Part shown: positions 1 to 11,097 of the stretch, one piece after another
How positions within the stretch are numbered: the stretch's first letter is position 1
Layout: every line of letters starts with the position of its first letter
From: Carya illinoinensis
Lineage: Eukaryota; Streptophyta; Magnoliopsida; Fagales; Juglandaceae
Length of the DNA stretch: 64,000 bases
Assembly (NCBI RefSeq): GCF_018687715.1
Contig: NC_056766.1
Location: 18,445,501-18,509,500, forward strand
Direction: 5' to 3'
Notes under the pieces: model-generated
Told to the model about the DNA's origin: nothing
What the model saw: only the letters and a program-made list of their open reading frames with translations
Databases searched by the model: none
Translations under genes and position numbers: made by a program

Positions 1-602
1 TGGCCATTATCACTACATTCATTGTGCAAGATTGACATTAGCACACCTTTAATTTTATTCCAAAATCTAACTAGTCTATGGAATTCCTTCCTACATAGTG
101 AAATCGAAAATTTCGTGAAAAGCTAGTAATCATCTCCCACTATATGAGTCAAAATACCATATTCAATTAATTTTGAATAAAATTTATTTTTAAATACTCA
201 AAACTCATGCACATATACTCCATTCATAAAAAAAAAAAAAAAAATGAATTCATAATCATGCGAATAGGCTCCACCCGAAACCTCATTGGTAATTTGGTGC
301 ATCATATTAAGGTGACCTTAAAGTATATCGATAGACATGAAACACATCCATTTACATGACCTCAACAATAAAATTACATTCCCAATATTACATTTTCAAA
401 TAAAATTCTACTACAAATTTTCTAAGACAACAATAAATAAATAGGAATGCCATGTCATCGATATACTTATAAGATACACCTTATCCATTCACATAAAAAA
501 AAAAAAACAATATACATGAGCCCAACAAATTTCCAATATCAACTCTATCCATTTTAATAAAATAAACTAATAAACTCAAACATTCAATCATAGTAGTATG
601 CA
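1..602. other. AT-rich intergenic DNA
   Basis: No reading frame of convincing composition and no RNA gene was seen. The stretch contains short A-runs (about 229-243 and 497-507) and AT-rich sequence only. It could be the interior or far flank of the LTR element whose 5' LTR lies at 1606-2018, since on the minus strand that element would extend leftward, but no coding remnant supports this. Confidence 0.5.
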
Positions 603-720
603 TGATGGTTTAATGGATAGAGAGACCACATTCTCAACTAATGAGAAGGGTTTCATAGGTCATCAAAACTAGGGACACATATTCAATGTGGACATTCATA
701 TATTCACAACTGATTTATAT
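603..720 (+). mobile_element. Possible SINE-like relic (tRNA-related head)
   Basis: A stretch beginning 'tggtttaatggata' resembles a tRNA A box, and about 45 bases later 'gggtttcatagg' could be a decayed B box. The intervening 'accacattctcaactaatgag' style sequence is reminiscent of tRNA-derived plant SINE heads. No poly(A) or T-rich tail and no target-site duplication were identified, and no cloverleaf can be drawn that would support a working tRNA gene. This is a weak call made from motif spacing alone. Confidence 0.22.
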
Positions 721-1605
721 AAAAAACATATAACACAGAAAATTTGGACTTGAGGAAGCATGACAATTTTTTTTTTTTTAACATATAAAAAAAACGGCTC
801 TATGTTTCAACCAAAAAAAAAACAATTAATCAACTTTAAATACCAACACATGATTACACATGCCGAAAGTGACAAAAAAAATGCCTCGGAATACTCTGCA
901 CGCGCTCCCACGCACTGCCTACGCGTGTGGGATTTTTTTTGCTCTAGAGGCTATTTTGCCTCTGCTTCACTTGTCGCAGCGGAGAGTGCACATCATTTTC
1001 ACCACTCACGGTGTTTTCAAACTCTAAACACAAAGTTCAGTGATTTTAATGTGTATCTTTGTTAGTAGATGGGTGGACTACACTTTCTTTTACCTAGAGT
1101 GGGACAGGAAAAAAAACTACTGTTCATCGTCTTCTTCTTCAAACCAAAAAAATTCTGATTTTTTCCGATTTCGAGCACCCATGTTCAATCGATCATAACT
1201 TACTCATACAAAGTCTAAATCAAGCATATGATATATCAAACTAAAGCTATTGAACCCAGCTTTCTAAACATGTAATATTTATTCCCATAAAGTAAGATAC
1301 GATTTGTTAAAACGGGGCTCAAAGTCATGGTCTCAACATGAACTTCAAAAACTAGGGTTTCGGAATTCTTCTTCTATATTCAACGAAACTTCACCAAATT
1401 TAATAGACAGGTTTCTGACATTATAGGAAATATTTTCATGTAAATAATTCAACCTTAAACATGTCATACCGTAGCCTCTAATGAAAAATCTGAAACATTA
1501 AAAAACATGACATATCATCAATTACATGCTTTTACACTCATTTCAAAGCATCAAACAACATGTAATCATATTCAAGTTAAATATGCTTTTACACTCTAAT
1601 ACCAA
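721..1605. other. AT-rich DNA, possibly interior of an LTR element
   Basis: No credible gene. The only frame of note (760-1065) is driven by T- and A-runs. Because a minus-strand primer-binding site sits at 1593-1604, this stretch would be the untranslated leader and interior of that LTR element if the element is real. I could not recognise gag or pol in any frame, so it is either a non-autonomous element or too decayed to read. Confidence 0.35.
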
Positions 1606-2018
1606 TGTTAAATAAGGTTAAATCGAATTACCTCAAGTAGTTGAATTTTCGCAAGGTCGGATCTTTGCTCGTCTTACGGCCCAAGTCACTGTGTTGTTTG
1701 CACTTCTACGTCACTTAGGAGGCTACTAGAGTCTCCTAAATAATTCCACGCTTCAAGATCAAGAGATCTAAGTGGTTTCTCTAGGAAAATGTAGAGAGAG
1801 AGAAGCTTTTCTTAAACTTTTTCCACACCCAATAAAAAAGTCCCTACACTCTATTTAAAAGAGTTTTCACATCTGGAAGTTAATTAACTTCTCTGAAAAT
1901 GATAAAGTTAAATAACTTCCCTCAAAGTTGTGATAGTGGTGAGGAGTTAACAAATAACTTTCCCACTTATGTGGAGTAGTGGACACAACTTGGTTATGGG
2001 ATTTACCCATTACTAACA
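1606..2018 (-). mobile_element. LTR with adjacent primer-binding site (5' LTR of a minus-strand LTR retroelement)
   Basis: The 413-bp segment is bounded by a 5-bp inverted repeat TGTTA...TAACA, the usual TG...CA ends of LTRs. Read on the minus strand, the LTR end is followed after one base by a sequence close to the initiator-Met tRNA primer site (TGGTATTAGAGTG compared with the canonical TGGTATCAGAGC). A TATA-like AT core (TTTAAATA) lies near 1850 on the minus strand. No second LTR is visible to the left within the window, so the element is either cut by the window edge or has lost its 3' part. The family (copia or gypsy) cannot be decided without coding sequence. Confidence 0.5.
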
Positions 2019-3057
2019 CTATTATTTAATATTTTATTAATATTCATAAATTATTTGAAATCACTTCACTATCTAAATGCAATTTAAAAAGGAAGAAAAT
2101 TGATTGGTTACATCATCTGGGTTGTGATCAAGATTATTTAATTAGCACTACAATGGCTGCAACACGTTGGGTTGTGAATCGTGACCTCCAAGTGAATTTT
2201 GGCTTGTGGATGATTTTGATTGAGAAGGATATATATAGTCTTGGGGATGCCACTTAGGACAGGATGACAAACATGCATGAAGAGACCTTTCCAGTTATGG
2301 TCCTGTAGGACTAAGTGCACTGGCATGTCAATGCCCAGTTAAATTTGGACTAATTTTTACTAAAGTAATCTATGAGAGAATCCATATTGGTCTATGCATA
2401 TGTATATACAAAGTCATATTTACATAATATGAGCCTAAATCCATCTACATTAGATTATGCATCTTCAAATATTTGCATAGTTATGAACAGTACCTTTACA
2501 TGTTTGAAGATCTACTATTCACTCTCCAAAACATATTTTACTCATTCTTTCTCTCTCCTCCCACTCTCTTTCTACATATTTTACCTTTACATATTTTACT
2601 ACATATTCCACTCATTCACTCCCCAAAAACTATTTTACTCAAATATTTTACATATTTGAATATCAAACCCATGCACCTCTCTCTCACAGGTTCTAAGTAC
2701 ATGTATTGGGTGCTAATTACATGCATTAACCCAATACATGGAAATTGCAAACTCTATTAAAACAAGAAAAGAAAAAAAAGCAAAAAAATAATAAAATGAT
2801 AATATTTTATTATTATTTTGTCTCAAATTTGTATAAGTTAATGTGGGAGTTTTGCTTGTATAGCAAATTGGATCTCTAAAAAATGTGATTTTGCATATGC
2901 ATATGCATAAACCAATGTGGATGCTCTAAGTAGTCAAAATTTTAATGCTAAACTATTGAGCTATATTAAAGTTAAATAATTTTTTAAATTTGGTTGGCTA
3001 CTGTTCATCTCTAAAATAATAATTTATTCTAAAAATATTCATAGTTATTGTTGAGTG
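2019..3057. other. Intergenic AT-rich DNA
   Basis: No gene recognised. Positions 2490-2690 are a T-rich low-complexity stretch with repeated 'tacatatttta' and 'ttttactca' words, which creates spurious open frames. Near 2917-2930 there is 'ccaatgtggatgctctaag', the reverse complement of the AGAGCATCC type of end found on common plant MITEs; a similar start (agagcatcctcaccgg) occurs at about 57087. The other end of such an element was not located. Confidence 0.4.
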
Positions 3058-3066
3058 TGAGAAGGG
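3058..3066. repeat. Target-site duplication of the LINE (3' side)
   Basis: The 9-mer tgagaaggg directly abuts the T-run (3067-3082) that is the LINE poly(A) tail read on the plus strand. The same 9-mer recurs at 9255-9263 beyond the LINE 5' end. Length and position are as expected for target-primed reverse transcription. Confidence 0.75.
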
Positions 3067-3082
3067 TTTTTTTTTTTTTTTT

Positions 3083-3372
3083 AGTGAATCTTCGAAGAGC
3101 CAGTAGCCACCCACATAGTAGCCATGTCCCAAGTTTATTGATAAAAGCCTCACTTATGGCGGAGGAAAACCGTTGTAACAATAACACACTTGGGGGCATA
3201 CAAGATAGCATTAAAACAAGCCCAAAACCAAGTGTTAAAAAGAACCAAACCAACCAAAAAACCAACAAACCTAAATCAAAAACCAAAACAAAAACCTGCA
3301 AAAACCAAGAAACCAACACAAGAAAAAAACCTGGTGCACTTATAAAACCAAGAACAAACACCTTATTAAAAC
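3083..3372 (-). other. LINE 3' untranslated region
   Basis: This segment lies between the RNase H stop and the poly(A) tail. On the element strand it contains a GT/T-rich stretch of repeated 'ttggttt' words (about 3230-3330) and an AATAAA-like 'caataaac' about 60 nt before the tail (near 3138-3145), a plausible cleavage signal. Lys/Asn-rich open frames on the plus strand here arise from the CA/A-rich complement and are not genes. Confidence 0.6.
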
Positions 3373-6300
3373 CTATAAACGAATCGCTGGGATGCCAAGT
3401 TTATCAACTTTCAGAATCCCTTTGAGCAAATGAGGCACTTCATTATATGTATTCCACGTACCATTCTTCTGATCCGATGCTATACGAGCCAAAAAATCAG
3501 CTCCTGCATTGCCTTCTTGATAAGTATGTTTTACCTTAAACTCCAAAGTAGCAAGAATCGATTGAATCTTTTCCCAGTAATCTTCAAGATACCATATACC
3601 ACACCTCCCTTTTTCTAACCAATGAACCACTAGCAACGAATCTAGTTCAATCTCCACTCTTCGAATGAATAGGTCCTTATAGTATTGGAGACCATAAAAA
3701 AGAGCAATAAGCTCAGCTTCATTATTAGAGCCATGACCCAAATCTTTGTGAAAGCCCAAGTAAGATTCCCCTTCTCATCTCGAATAGTACCCCTTGCACC
3801 CATTCGACCTGGATTTCCCAAAGAACTCCCATCCACATTTAATTTGAACCAACCCACGACCGGTTTCACCCATTGCACAAAATGAATTTCCTTTCTCTTC
3901 ATAGGTTTCAAAGGAATAGAAAAATTTTTTAACACTTTTTCATCTCCATCATTCATCTTTCTACTAGCACGTAGGCGGACTCCCACCCATGCAATTGCCG
4001 CCTTAATGGAGCTCCAGAGAGAACTCACAGCAACTCGTTTACCTTCCATACGTGCTTTACATCTCCACACCCAAAGAGACCAAGTCACAATAATAGGAAT
4101 AATAGCAATCAAAGTACCTTTTTGAGTCGAATGAGCCGCACGCCGAAACCATACTTCCACAGTTGCTCTCCATGATCTCTGAGGGTCATATGGAATCCCC
4201 AGCTGTAAAGAGGCACACCTCCATATAGAGCCAGCAATCTTCCTAGTTGCGAGGACATGATCCTGATCTTCCACACACCCCTGTGTACAACATTCACACT
4301 TAGAAACCAAAGGGATGCCCAAAGAGCTAATTCTACTATCAACAGAAAGGCTAGAATTAAAAGCCTTCCAAATAGTAACTGAATATATTTTTGGAAGCGT
4401 TGAGTGCCAAATCCAAGAAGCCCATTCAGATTTCAGTGCACGAACGCGAACACAATCCCAAGCCGATTTCGATGAAAAAACCTCATTCAGATTTGGCTTC
4501 CAAATCAATAAATCCCCACTCTCTTTTTGTTCCCCTAGGCAATTTAGAATTTCTTCCATTTTGGCTTCCCCCACAAATGATATAACAAATCCACATCCCA
4601 TCCATGTTGAAGCCTACATTCCCTTACTCTTAGCAGGGGATATTCAATTATCTCACAAGAATTGAAAAGAGTTCCTGATTTTAACCAAGGATCTCTCCAA
4701 AAGGACATATCACCATTCCGAACTCGCCACCAAGAATTGCCCAAGACCTTTGGGACCATACCCACAATTTGCTTCCAAAATAAAGTTCCTTTCCGTTGGT
4801 CTACCAACGTCACATGCTGATTCTTTACATACTTTTGCTTGAAAAAATTAGCCCATAATGAGTCACCTGTCAACAAATTCCAAGCAAGCTTCATAAACAA
4901 AGAGTCTTGAACTTTCTTTAATTTCTGAAGACCCAAACCCCCTTCTCGAATCGGAGAACAAATCTTTTCCCAAGCCACCCACTTACGCTTTTGCTTTCCA
5001 TTCCAGGAACCCCAGAAGAAATTACTCATAATACGATTTAAGGCTGTCATGACAGCCTTAGGAGCATGCAAAACAGATAATAAATGAATTGGCATACTAG
5101 CAAGAATATGTCTTAATAAAAGAAGGCGGGTTCTCGAGGATAAAAACCGATTCTGCCATCCTTCCAATTTCTGTCTAATGTAGCACAAGAAACCATCAAA
5201 ATACGAGAGTTTCATCTGACATACCATTAGAGGAACACCCAAATACTTTACCGGGAAAAACCCTTCAGAGAAAGATGGCAACATTAAAGAGCTCCTTTTC
5301 CGACCAATAGTCGCATGCTTAGAGAAAAAGATACAAGATTTTTCCTTGCTCACCATTTGACTAGACCATTTTTTGTATGTCGCAAAAATATCCCTGACTT
5401 CTTGAAGAGAAGATCTTCCACCATTTACAAATAACACAATATTATCAGCATATAAAAGATGAGAAACAAGAGGCGTACCTCGGGGATGCGAGAACGGGAC
5501 AATATTCCCATTAGTAAACTTGTGCTTTAAAAGTCTGGAAAGTACCTCCTCAACGAGAATAAACAAATAAGGCGAAAGAGGATCACCTTGACGCAATCCA
5601 CGCCCACTAGAGAAAAAACCTTTAGCCGAACCATTCATAACCACTGAGAACCAAGAAGTTGAAATACAAGTTCTGATCAAGCTACAGAACCGCTCAGAAA
5701 ACCCGAACGAAGCCATAACATGAATTAAGAAGTCTCAATCTATACTGTTGTAAGCCTTGGCCATGTCTATTTTAATAACAGTATTACCTCCTCTAACCTT
5801 CTTATTAAGCATGTGTATCATTTCTTGAGCCAAAGAAATATTTTCAAAGATACTTCTCCCAGGAAGAAAAGCACCTTGTTTCGGAGAGATAATTTTATTC
5901 AGAATATGGGATAATCTGCGAACCAAGATTTTAGAAAACACTTTGTACACCACTGAACATAAACTGATAGAGTGGAACTTATCAAAACCAATAGGCTTCT
6001 GCATTTTCGGAATGAGAGCAATATAAGACGCTGAATAGAATCTCGGCATTGAATTGCCAATGAAGAAATCCCAAACCGCTGCCACTACATCATCTTCAAC
6101 AATATCCCAGCATGCTCTATAGAAACCAGAACAAAGCCATCTGGGCCCAGACTACTGTCAACCGAAATGGAAAACATAGCCTCTTTAACCTCTTGGATCG
6201 AAGGGAGCTAAAGGAGGTTATCATTTTCCTCCTCAAGAATGGAATTTGTACCAAATATGATAAATCAGGAAGCTCTCTACGAGCCCGAGCCTGTAGAAAC

Positions 6301-7493
6301 AAATTGAAATAATCCACAGCCCCTGAATGAATAGCTTCCGGGGAATCCAAACATGTCCCATCAAGACACCTTATTACCTGCACTATGGGCTTTTTTAAAG
6401 AAGCAAAAGTTTTAAAAAACTGAGCTGAAGCCTCACCTTTCTCCATCCACCTAAGCTTCACATGTTGTGAGAGCCTAGTTTCTTCTCTTTGCATCCACAT
6501 CTCAAGATCTTCCTTGGCCCCCAGTAGATCCTGCTCTACATCTTCTAAAAAACCCACCTGAAGTTGAGTTTCTAGCTGTTCAATTTTATTTTCCAAAACT
6601 TGGATATTCGTATCAGTATGCCCAAAGATATGTCGATTCCAATCCTTCAAAACTATTTTCAACTTCTTCAACTTTGTAGCAAGACCGATAAGCCCCATAG
6701 TATCAACCAATGCGGACCAATTTTCCTTAACCATATTCAAAAAATTGCTATGAGACACCCACATTTGCTGAAATTTAAAGGAGGAAGGCCCATAACGAGT
6801 ACCCAAATTCTTAAAAACAAAAGACAAATGTGTATGATTGGAAGTTGAGCGAGCTATATATTTACAACAAGCATTAGGAAAAACATCCGCAGCCACAACA
6901 TTCATTAAGCATCTGTCTAATTTCGACCAACTCTGAGCTAAACCCCTCTGACCATTACACCAAGAGAATTTACTTCCAACAGTTTTCTTTTCAATGAAAC
7001 CATAATTATCAATAAACTCATTAAACTCATCAATGGCAGCTCTCAGTCTTGGTCTACCACCATAGTGCTCCTCCTCCCCTCGAATAGTATTAAAATCACC
7101 TAGGCATAACCAAGGTGCATCTTGGACCACGTCTAATTGTAGCACTCTCCAGAGTTCTCTTCTTTCTACATGATTACACTTGGCATACACCACAGAAACA
7201 ACAAAATTCCGATTATCCATACACATAGAGATAGTCACATGCTGGGCGCTATAACTAACAACCGATATTTGCAAATCTTCTTTCCATAATAACCAGAGTT
7301 TACCACCAACGCATAAATTAGAAAAACAGCAATCAAATCTCAACAATTGTTTCAATGCAACCATTCTTTGATCATCAGCAAAGGGCTCAGCTAACATAAG
7401 AAAATTCAAATGCAACTTCCTTACCAATTTACACAACCTCCTCCGAGATGATTTGAGGCCCTGGATATTCCAAAACATAGGGTTGCAAATCAT
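3373..7493 (-). pseudogene. LINE ORF2: endonuclease, reverse transcriptase and RNase H, broken
   Basis: ORF2 would nick target DNA and copy element RNA at the nick. From the ATG at 7493, residues 1-230 match an exonuclease-endonuclease-phosphatase fold (MFWNIQGL, LCLGDFNTIR, KFSWCNG, SKLDRCLMN). A frame change near 6120-6250 leads to the reverse transcriptase (6085 onward: YIALIPKM, FLPGRSIFENISLAQE, IDMAKAYNSID). A TGA at 5735-5737 interrupts the domain where the family normally has tryptophan after that aspartate. The polymerase box reads YADN (5441-5452) where family members have YADD, so one metal-binding aspartate is gone. A second frame change near 4550-4600 leads to the zf-RVT region, and a third near 3740-3760 splits the RNase H domain (DGSSLGNPG, then NNEAELIAL, ELDSLLVV, GNAGADFLA). 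The product cannot be active. Confidence 0.9.
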
Positions 7494-9123
7494 AAATTCA
7501 TGCGAATGGGTTTGCTAGGAACACGTGTCGAACTTCTAAGTAAACGTCCCCCTTTAGCCAAGATCTTCCCTTTTTTTTTTGTATCATTGTCCGATAGGTA
7601 GATTTTATAGTTTCCAAGATGTTCCCCATACTCTTTCTCTGGCTCAGACCCACAAACATCCTTACCATTAATTTCCAAAGACTCCAACTCCTCATTTACA
7701 GAATTCCCAAAATTTTGATGCTCCTGAAACTTCTCTACTAGCCCATTATCCGCTTCCTCCTCTTCATTTCAATCCTCAATCACCACATCATCAAAGTTTG
7801 AATTCCTCACGGGTTGGTCACTAGGTTCGTTACTAACCTCAAGCGTAGACCTTTCCAACCCAATCAGATTAATCTCAACATTTTCAATTTCTACAGAACC
7901 ACCATTCAATTTTTTCCTGAAATATTATCAGTTTCCACCTATTCTTGCCTAGACAGCATCATATCTATATTGCCAGTCTGCCCCTTGACATTACTCCCAA
8001 CAGTCCCTAACATCCCATGAACATCCCCTACATTCTCAGACACATGAGTATCCCCTACTGCATTTTCGAAATCACTAGACTGAGTTTCCGTGTTCCTCTG
8101 CTCACTAGGCAACTGCATAATTTCCTGTATCCCTGTAACATTTTCGGTGTTTTGTTTTTCAGTTAAAGCCCCTGCTGTTTGCGTCTCACCAACTAATACC
8201 ACTGCTTTGCCATCTTCCTCCAAATTAATACCAAGACTCTCCACCGGCAAACCACTTGGCCCAGCCTCCCCTGTATCCTCAATATTTGCCAACAAAGCAT
8301 TCATACCTATCTCTACGTGCTGCTTTTCTTTCCCTGCTGGTTTCAAAGGCTTCCACACTTTTATCATTTTTTCACCAATCTTACGGTCCAGACTTAACCC
8401 ATCCTTCCATTTACATAGCTTCAAGTTGTGTCCCTGCATTTTACATCTATTACAATAAGGGGGCAAAGTCTCATACTCAATATCAATGTACCAACTCCAT
8501 TCTTGCTGTGGAGTGCCTATCCAGATGCCGTTAATTGGTGGTTTTCCAGCATCAATTTCCAAACACACTCTAGCACCATCAGTTTTTGTAGAACATCGGG
8601 TAGCATTATCTCAGCGTAGGAACCGACCAACTGGGGCAACAATAGTTCTCAAGCAAGATTCATGATAAAAGTTTGGGGGCAAACCAGGTAAAAAGACCCA
8701 GACCGGCACTGATGCAGGTTCCGAATTCTCTTCAAAATCCGGTTTCCAACGAAATCCATGGTAGGGCACTCCTTCAATATTAGTTGCTTTCCTGGACAAA
8801 GCCTTCACAAAATCCCCTTCGTTAGAGAATTGGACGAAAACATTACGGGCCCTTCGCATTGCCGAAACAACTGGTTGAGCATCCAACCCCCATCTACTCC
8901 ATATGAAAGCCCGAATCACATCTAGAGAAGGTCTCTGCTTGAGGAATTTAAGAACCATAGAGAAACGAAAAGGGGCAGCCAATTTATCAATCTCCTCCTT
9001 TGAAAACATCACACAATATTCCCCATCAATTAATTTTGCCGGACGAAAAGGAATGTCCACCTCCGGCAGAGGTTGCGGGGTCTGAGCCACCAGATCAGCG
9101 AGAGTTCTCTGCCACCTAGACAT
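7490..9123 (-). pseudogene. LINE ORF1, nucleic-acid-binding protein (DUF4283 + zinc knuckle), broken
   Basis: ORF1 proteins of plant L1 elements bind element RNA and act as chaperones in the retrotransposition particle. The ATG at 9123 is preferred to an upstream GTG. The first 170 residues form a DUF4283 domain (aromatic-rich, ending in a PVWVFLPGLPP stretch). A TGA at 8611-8613 interrupts the frame just after the VGRFLR motif, and the same frame resumes directly (DNATRC..., then CLEIDAG) and reaches a CCHC knuckle at about 8440-8485 (C-x2-C-x4-H-x4-C: CNRCKMQGHNLKLC). A Gly/Glu/Thr-rich, probably disordered tail follows until a stop at 7939. A different frame then carries the plausible C-terminus (7687 to 7490), so a frameshift lies in the tail. 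The terminal TGA overlaps the ORF2 start as ATGA, an arrangement known for termination-reinitiation. Domain identification is secure; the tail assignment is inference. Confidence 0.85.
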
Positions 9124-9254
9124 CACCGATGACCCCGGTGGAGCCCCGCAGTAGTCATGGGCGAACTTTCACTCCAAACCCTAACGTCAATGCCAGAGAG
9201 AAAAAAGGGTAAAAGGGTAATTAACTAGATTCATGATACATCTCGCTTTTGCAT

Positions 9255-9263
9255 TGAGAAGGG
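9255..9263. repeat. Target-site duplication of the LINE (5' side)
   Basis: Second copy of tgagaaggg, matching 3058-3066. It sets the LINE 5' end at 9254 and implies that the 130-bp stretch upstream of the ORF1 ATG belongs to the element as its 5' untranslated region. Confidence 0.7.
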
Positions 9264-9790
9264 TTGACAAAATGTATTTGTTAGATAATTAAATTGAGGA
9301 AAAAAATAGTTGAGAAACAATAAATTTAAGTAAAAATTAAATTATTAATTAACATATGGAGTGTATTTACAAAGTATAAAAAATTTTAAAAATAATTATT
9401 AAAATATCTAATATTATATTATTATTTTGACTTTGAGATGGATAGTCAAGTATGGATTAATATATCTCAAATGGTTTTGGCAAAACGTTAATTTTTAGCC
9501 AAATTTTAGATTTGGCAATGGTTTTTCTTAGCCCTATTTGAATAGTAAAAGTGTCTGATCATCTCATCTTATCATTAGAATTTTTTTAAATTTTTATGCA
9601 AAATATAATAAACAATTTAATATTTTTAAATTCCAAAACAAAAATAAATTTGGCTCACCATCCTTTTCTTCCCCCTTTTTATCAAAGAAAATACAGATAG
9701 ATTTAAAAAAGTTTGTTTTATGATGTCTTTGAAAAGTCCCTTGTTAAAAATAAAAATAGAGGGTTTTCTAATCACAATTTAGCTGAAGAA
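9264..9790. other. AT-rich intergenic DNA
   Basis: No gene seen. Around 9530-9650 there is a fragment with words shared by the AT-rich MITE family found elsewhere in the window (tctcatcttatcatt, aaaatataataaacaattta), without clear terminal inverted repeats, so it is probably a truncated copy. Confidence 0.4.
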
Positions 9791-10495
9791 TAGCTAATTC
9801 ACTAGAAATGCACTTACGAAAACAAACAATATTAATGGACCAAGATAGTTTCCAAGTTCAGCATGCTTGGCTATTTGAACAGCAGTTCCACTCCCCTTCC
9901 CAGGTCTCTAAGCAGGTTGATCACCAGATGTATTCTATAAAGACATGGTTGGAGGCTGAACCTAAACAGTCAAAGACCTCCAGTCGACTCAGCAGCAAGT
10001 GGAGTGCACCCCCACCAAATGTGTTCAAGGTCAATTGGGATGCAGCCATTGATAGAATTAACTCAAAGCTGGGTATTGGAGTGGCTGTTAGGGACTCAGA
10101 GGGCTTGTTTGTGGCGACCCTTTGCTCCTCCATGGATCTGGTCCCTGATCCACTCTTGGGTGAGGCAGTAGCAGCCCGGAGAGCTACCTCCTTTTGTATT
10201 GAACTGGGACTGACTGACTTCATCCTTGAAGGGGATTCCCAAGCAGTGGTTCAAGCAGTCCAACATAGTGAAGACAGTTGGAGCTCTAGTGGAGTTGTCA
10301 TCCGAGATGTCAAGCTCATGCTCACCAGGACTAGCCGCTGGTCAATCCAGTTTATCCCTAGGGAAGCCAATGTATTAGCTCATCACTTGGCTAAGTATGG
10401 CCTGTCTTGCTCAAAAGAATGTATTCTTATTGAGGATTATCCTCCTTGTATTCAGCATTTGCTCTAATGAATGAATACCTTCATTTCAAAAAAAA
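9791..10495 (+). mobile_element. 5'-truncated LINE, 3' end with RNase H
   Basis: The only coding part is an RNase H-like domain, followed about 25 bases after the stop by an A-run (about 10487-10495), which is the pattern of a LINE 3' end whose reverse transcription stopped early. The left limit is approximate because no convincing target-site duplication was found. Its orientation is opposite to the neighbouring full-length LINE, and its RNase H sequence is clearly different, so it is a separate insertion of another family. Confidence 0.6.
9808..10467 (+). pseudogene. RNase H-like domain (RVT_3), LINE ORF2 remnant
   Basis: The frame is open for 219 residues. Residues about 75-205 match the plant RNase H-like family: NWDAAID near the start (first acidic residue), GEAVAARRA (Glu), LEGDSQAVV (Asp) and a C-terminal EANVLAHHLAK helix where the last metal ligand is His instead of Asp. 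The preceding segment ending SAPPPNVFKVNWD is the typical linker before this domain in LINE ORF2 proteins. No reverse transcriptase lies upstream, so the fragment cannot mobilise itself. A stand-alone host RNase H-like gene is possible but less likely given the poly(A)-like tail straight after the stop. Confidence 0.65.
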
Positions 10496-10498
10496 AGG

Positions 10499-11097
10499 AA
10501 AGGCGCTCTCGTCAACTAGTACAAAAAAATAGTATTTGTGTTTCGATTTTTTCATAACCATCCTAGCTATAGATTCTACCTTAATTCATTAATTCTACTC
10601 GATCCGATAGTTACTCCAATATCATTTTAAACCACAACTTATGTCAAACGTTTAAATTAATAAAAATCGGTAAAATTTATATTATTATCTTAACATTAAA
10701 TATATTTGCAAATAGCAGAATTCCTTTCATTTTAGCCAATTGCATTTGTCTCTCACAAACCAAATTTAGGAAAATTTCGGGAAATCATTTACTCATTCCA
10801 CCAAACACTGCATTAACATTTAATAATAATACTAAACCAAATGGTCCATGATCCCTGGCCATGATGGCAGATCCCAAAGTACTAATATCTAATGCTGCAT
10901 AATTGCTGCAGCGTCGCCAAAGCGCATGCACCCAAACTAAAATACTTCAATTCAAAAATGTTCATTTTCTTTGCATATCCATGAAAGGAACAAGATTTCA
11001 AGCTAATTTCTGTACAATTTTAAGTTAATAAATGACAAAAACAGCACTATGAACGAAGTATAGACCTCAATAATCGAAAGCAAGAATTCTAGTGTAT
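10499..11097. other. Intergenic DNA downstream of the small acidic gene
   Basis: No gene or repeat recognised. On the minus strand this is the 3' flank of the gene at 11098-11574 and should hold its 3' untranslated region and polyadenylation site, which I could not pinpoint. Confidence 0.4.

Larger units (their letters stand above)
3067..9254 (-). mobile_element. L1-type LINE, near full length, inactive
   Basis: This is a 6.2-kb non-LTR retrotransposon on the minus strand. From its 5' end it carries a short leader (9124-9254), ORF1 (DUF4283 and a CCHC knuckle), ORF2 (endonuclease, reverse transcriptase, zf-RVT, RNase H), a 3' untranslated region (3083-3372) and a 16-nt poly(A) tail (seen as T 3067-3082). 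It is flanked by the 9-bp duplication tgagaaggg. The RNase H domain places it with the plant L1 elements that acquired such a domain. Inactivation is shown by a nonsense codon in ORF1, a frameshift in the ORF1 tail, at least three frameshifts and a nonsense codon in ORF2, and loss of one catalytic aspartate in the polymerase box. The boundaries rest on the tail and the duplication, so they should be close to exact. Confidence 0.9.

Noticed and set aside
603..680. tRNA gene
   Set aside because: A-box-like sequence is present but no cloverleaf, anticodon arm or proper B box could be drawn; listed only as a weak SINE-like relic.
760..1065. 101-codon plus-strand frame
   Set aside because: Composition follows from T- and A-runs and no domain is recognisable.
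3048..3425. Lys/Asn/Thr-rich plus-strand frame
   Set aside because: It is the complement of the T/GT-rich LINE 3' untranslated region.
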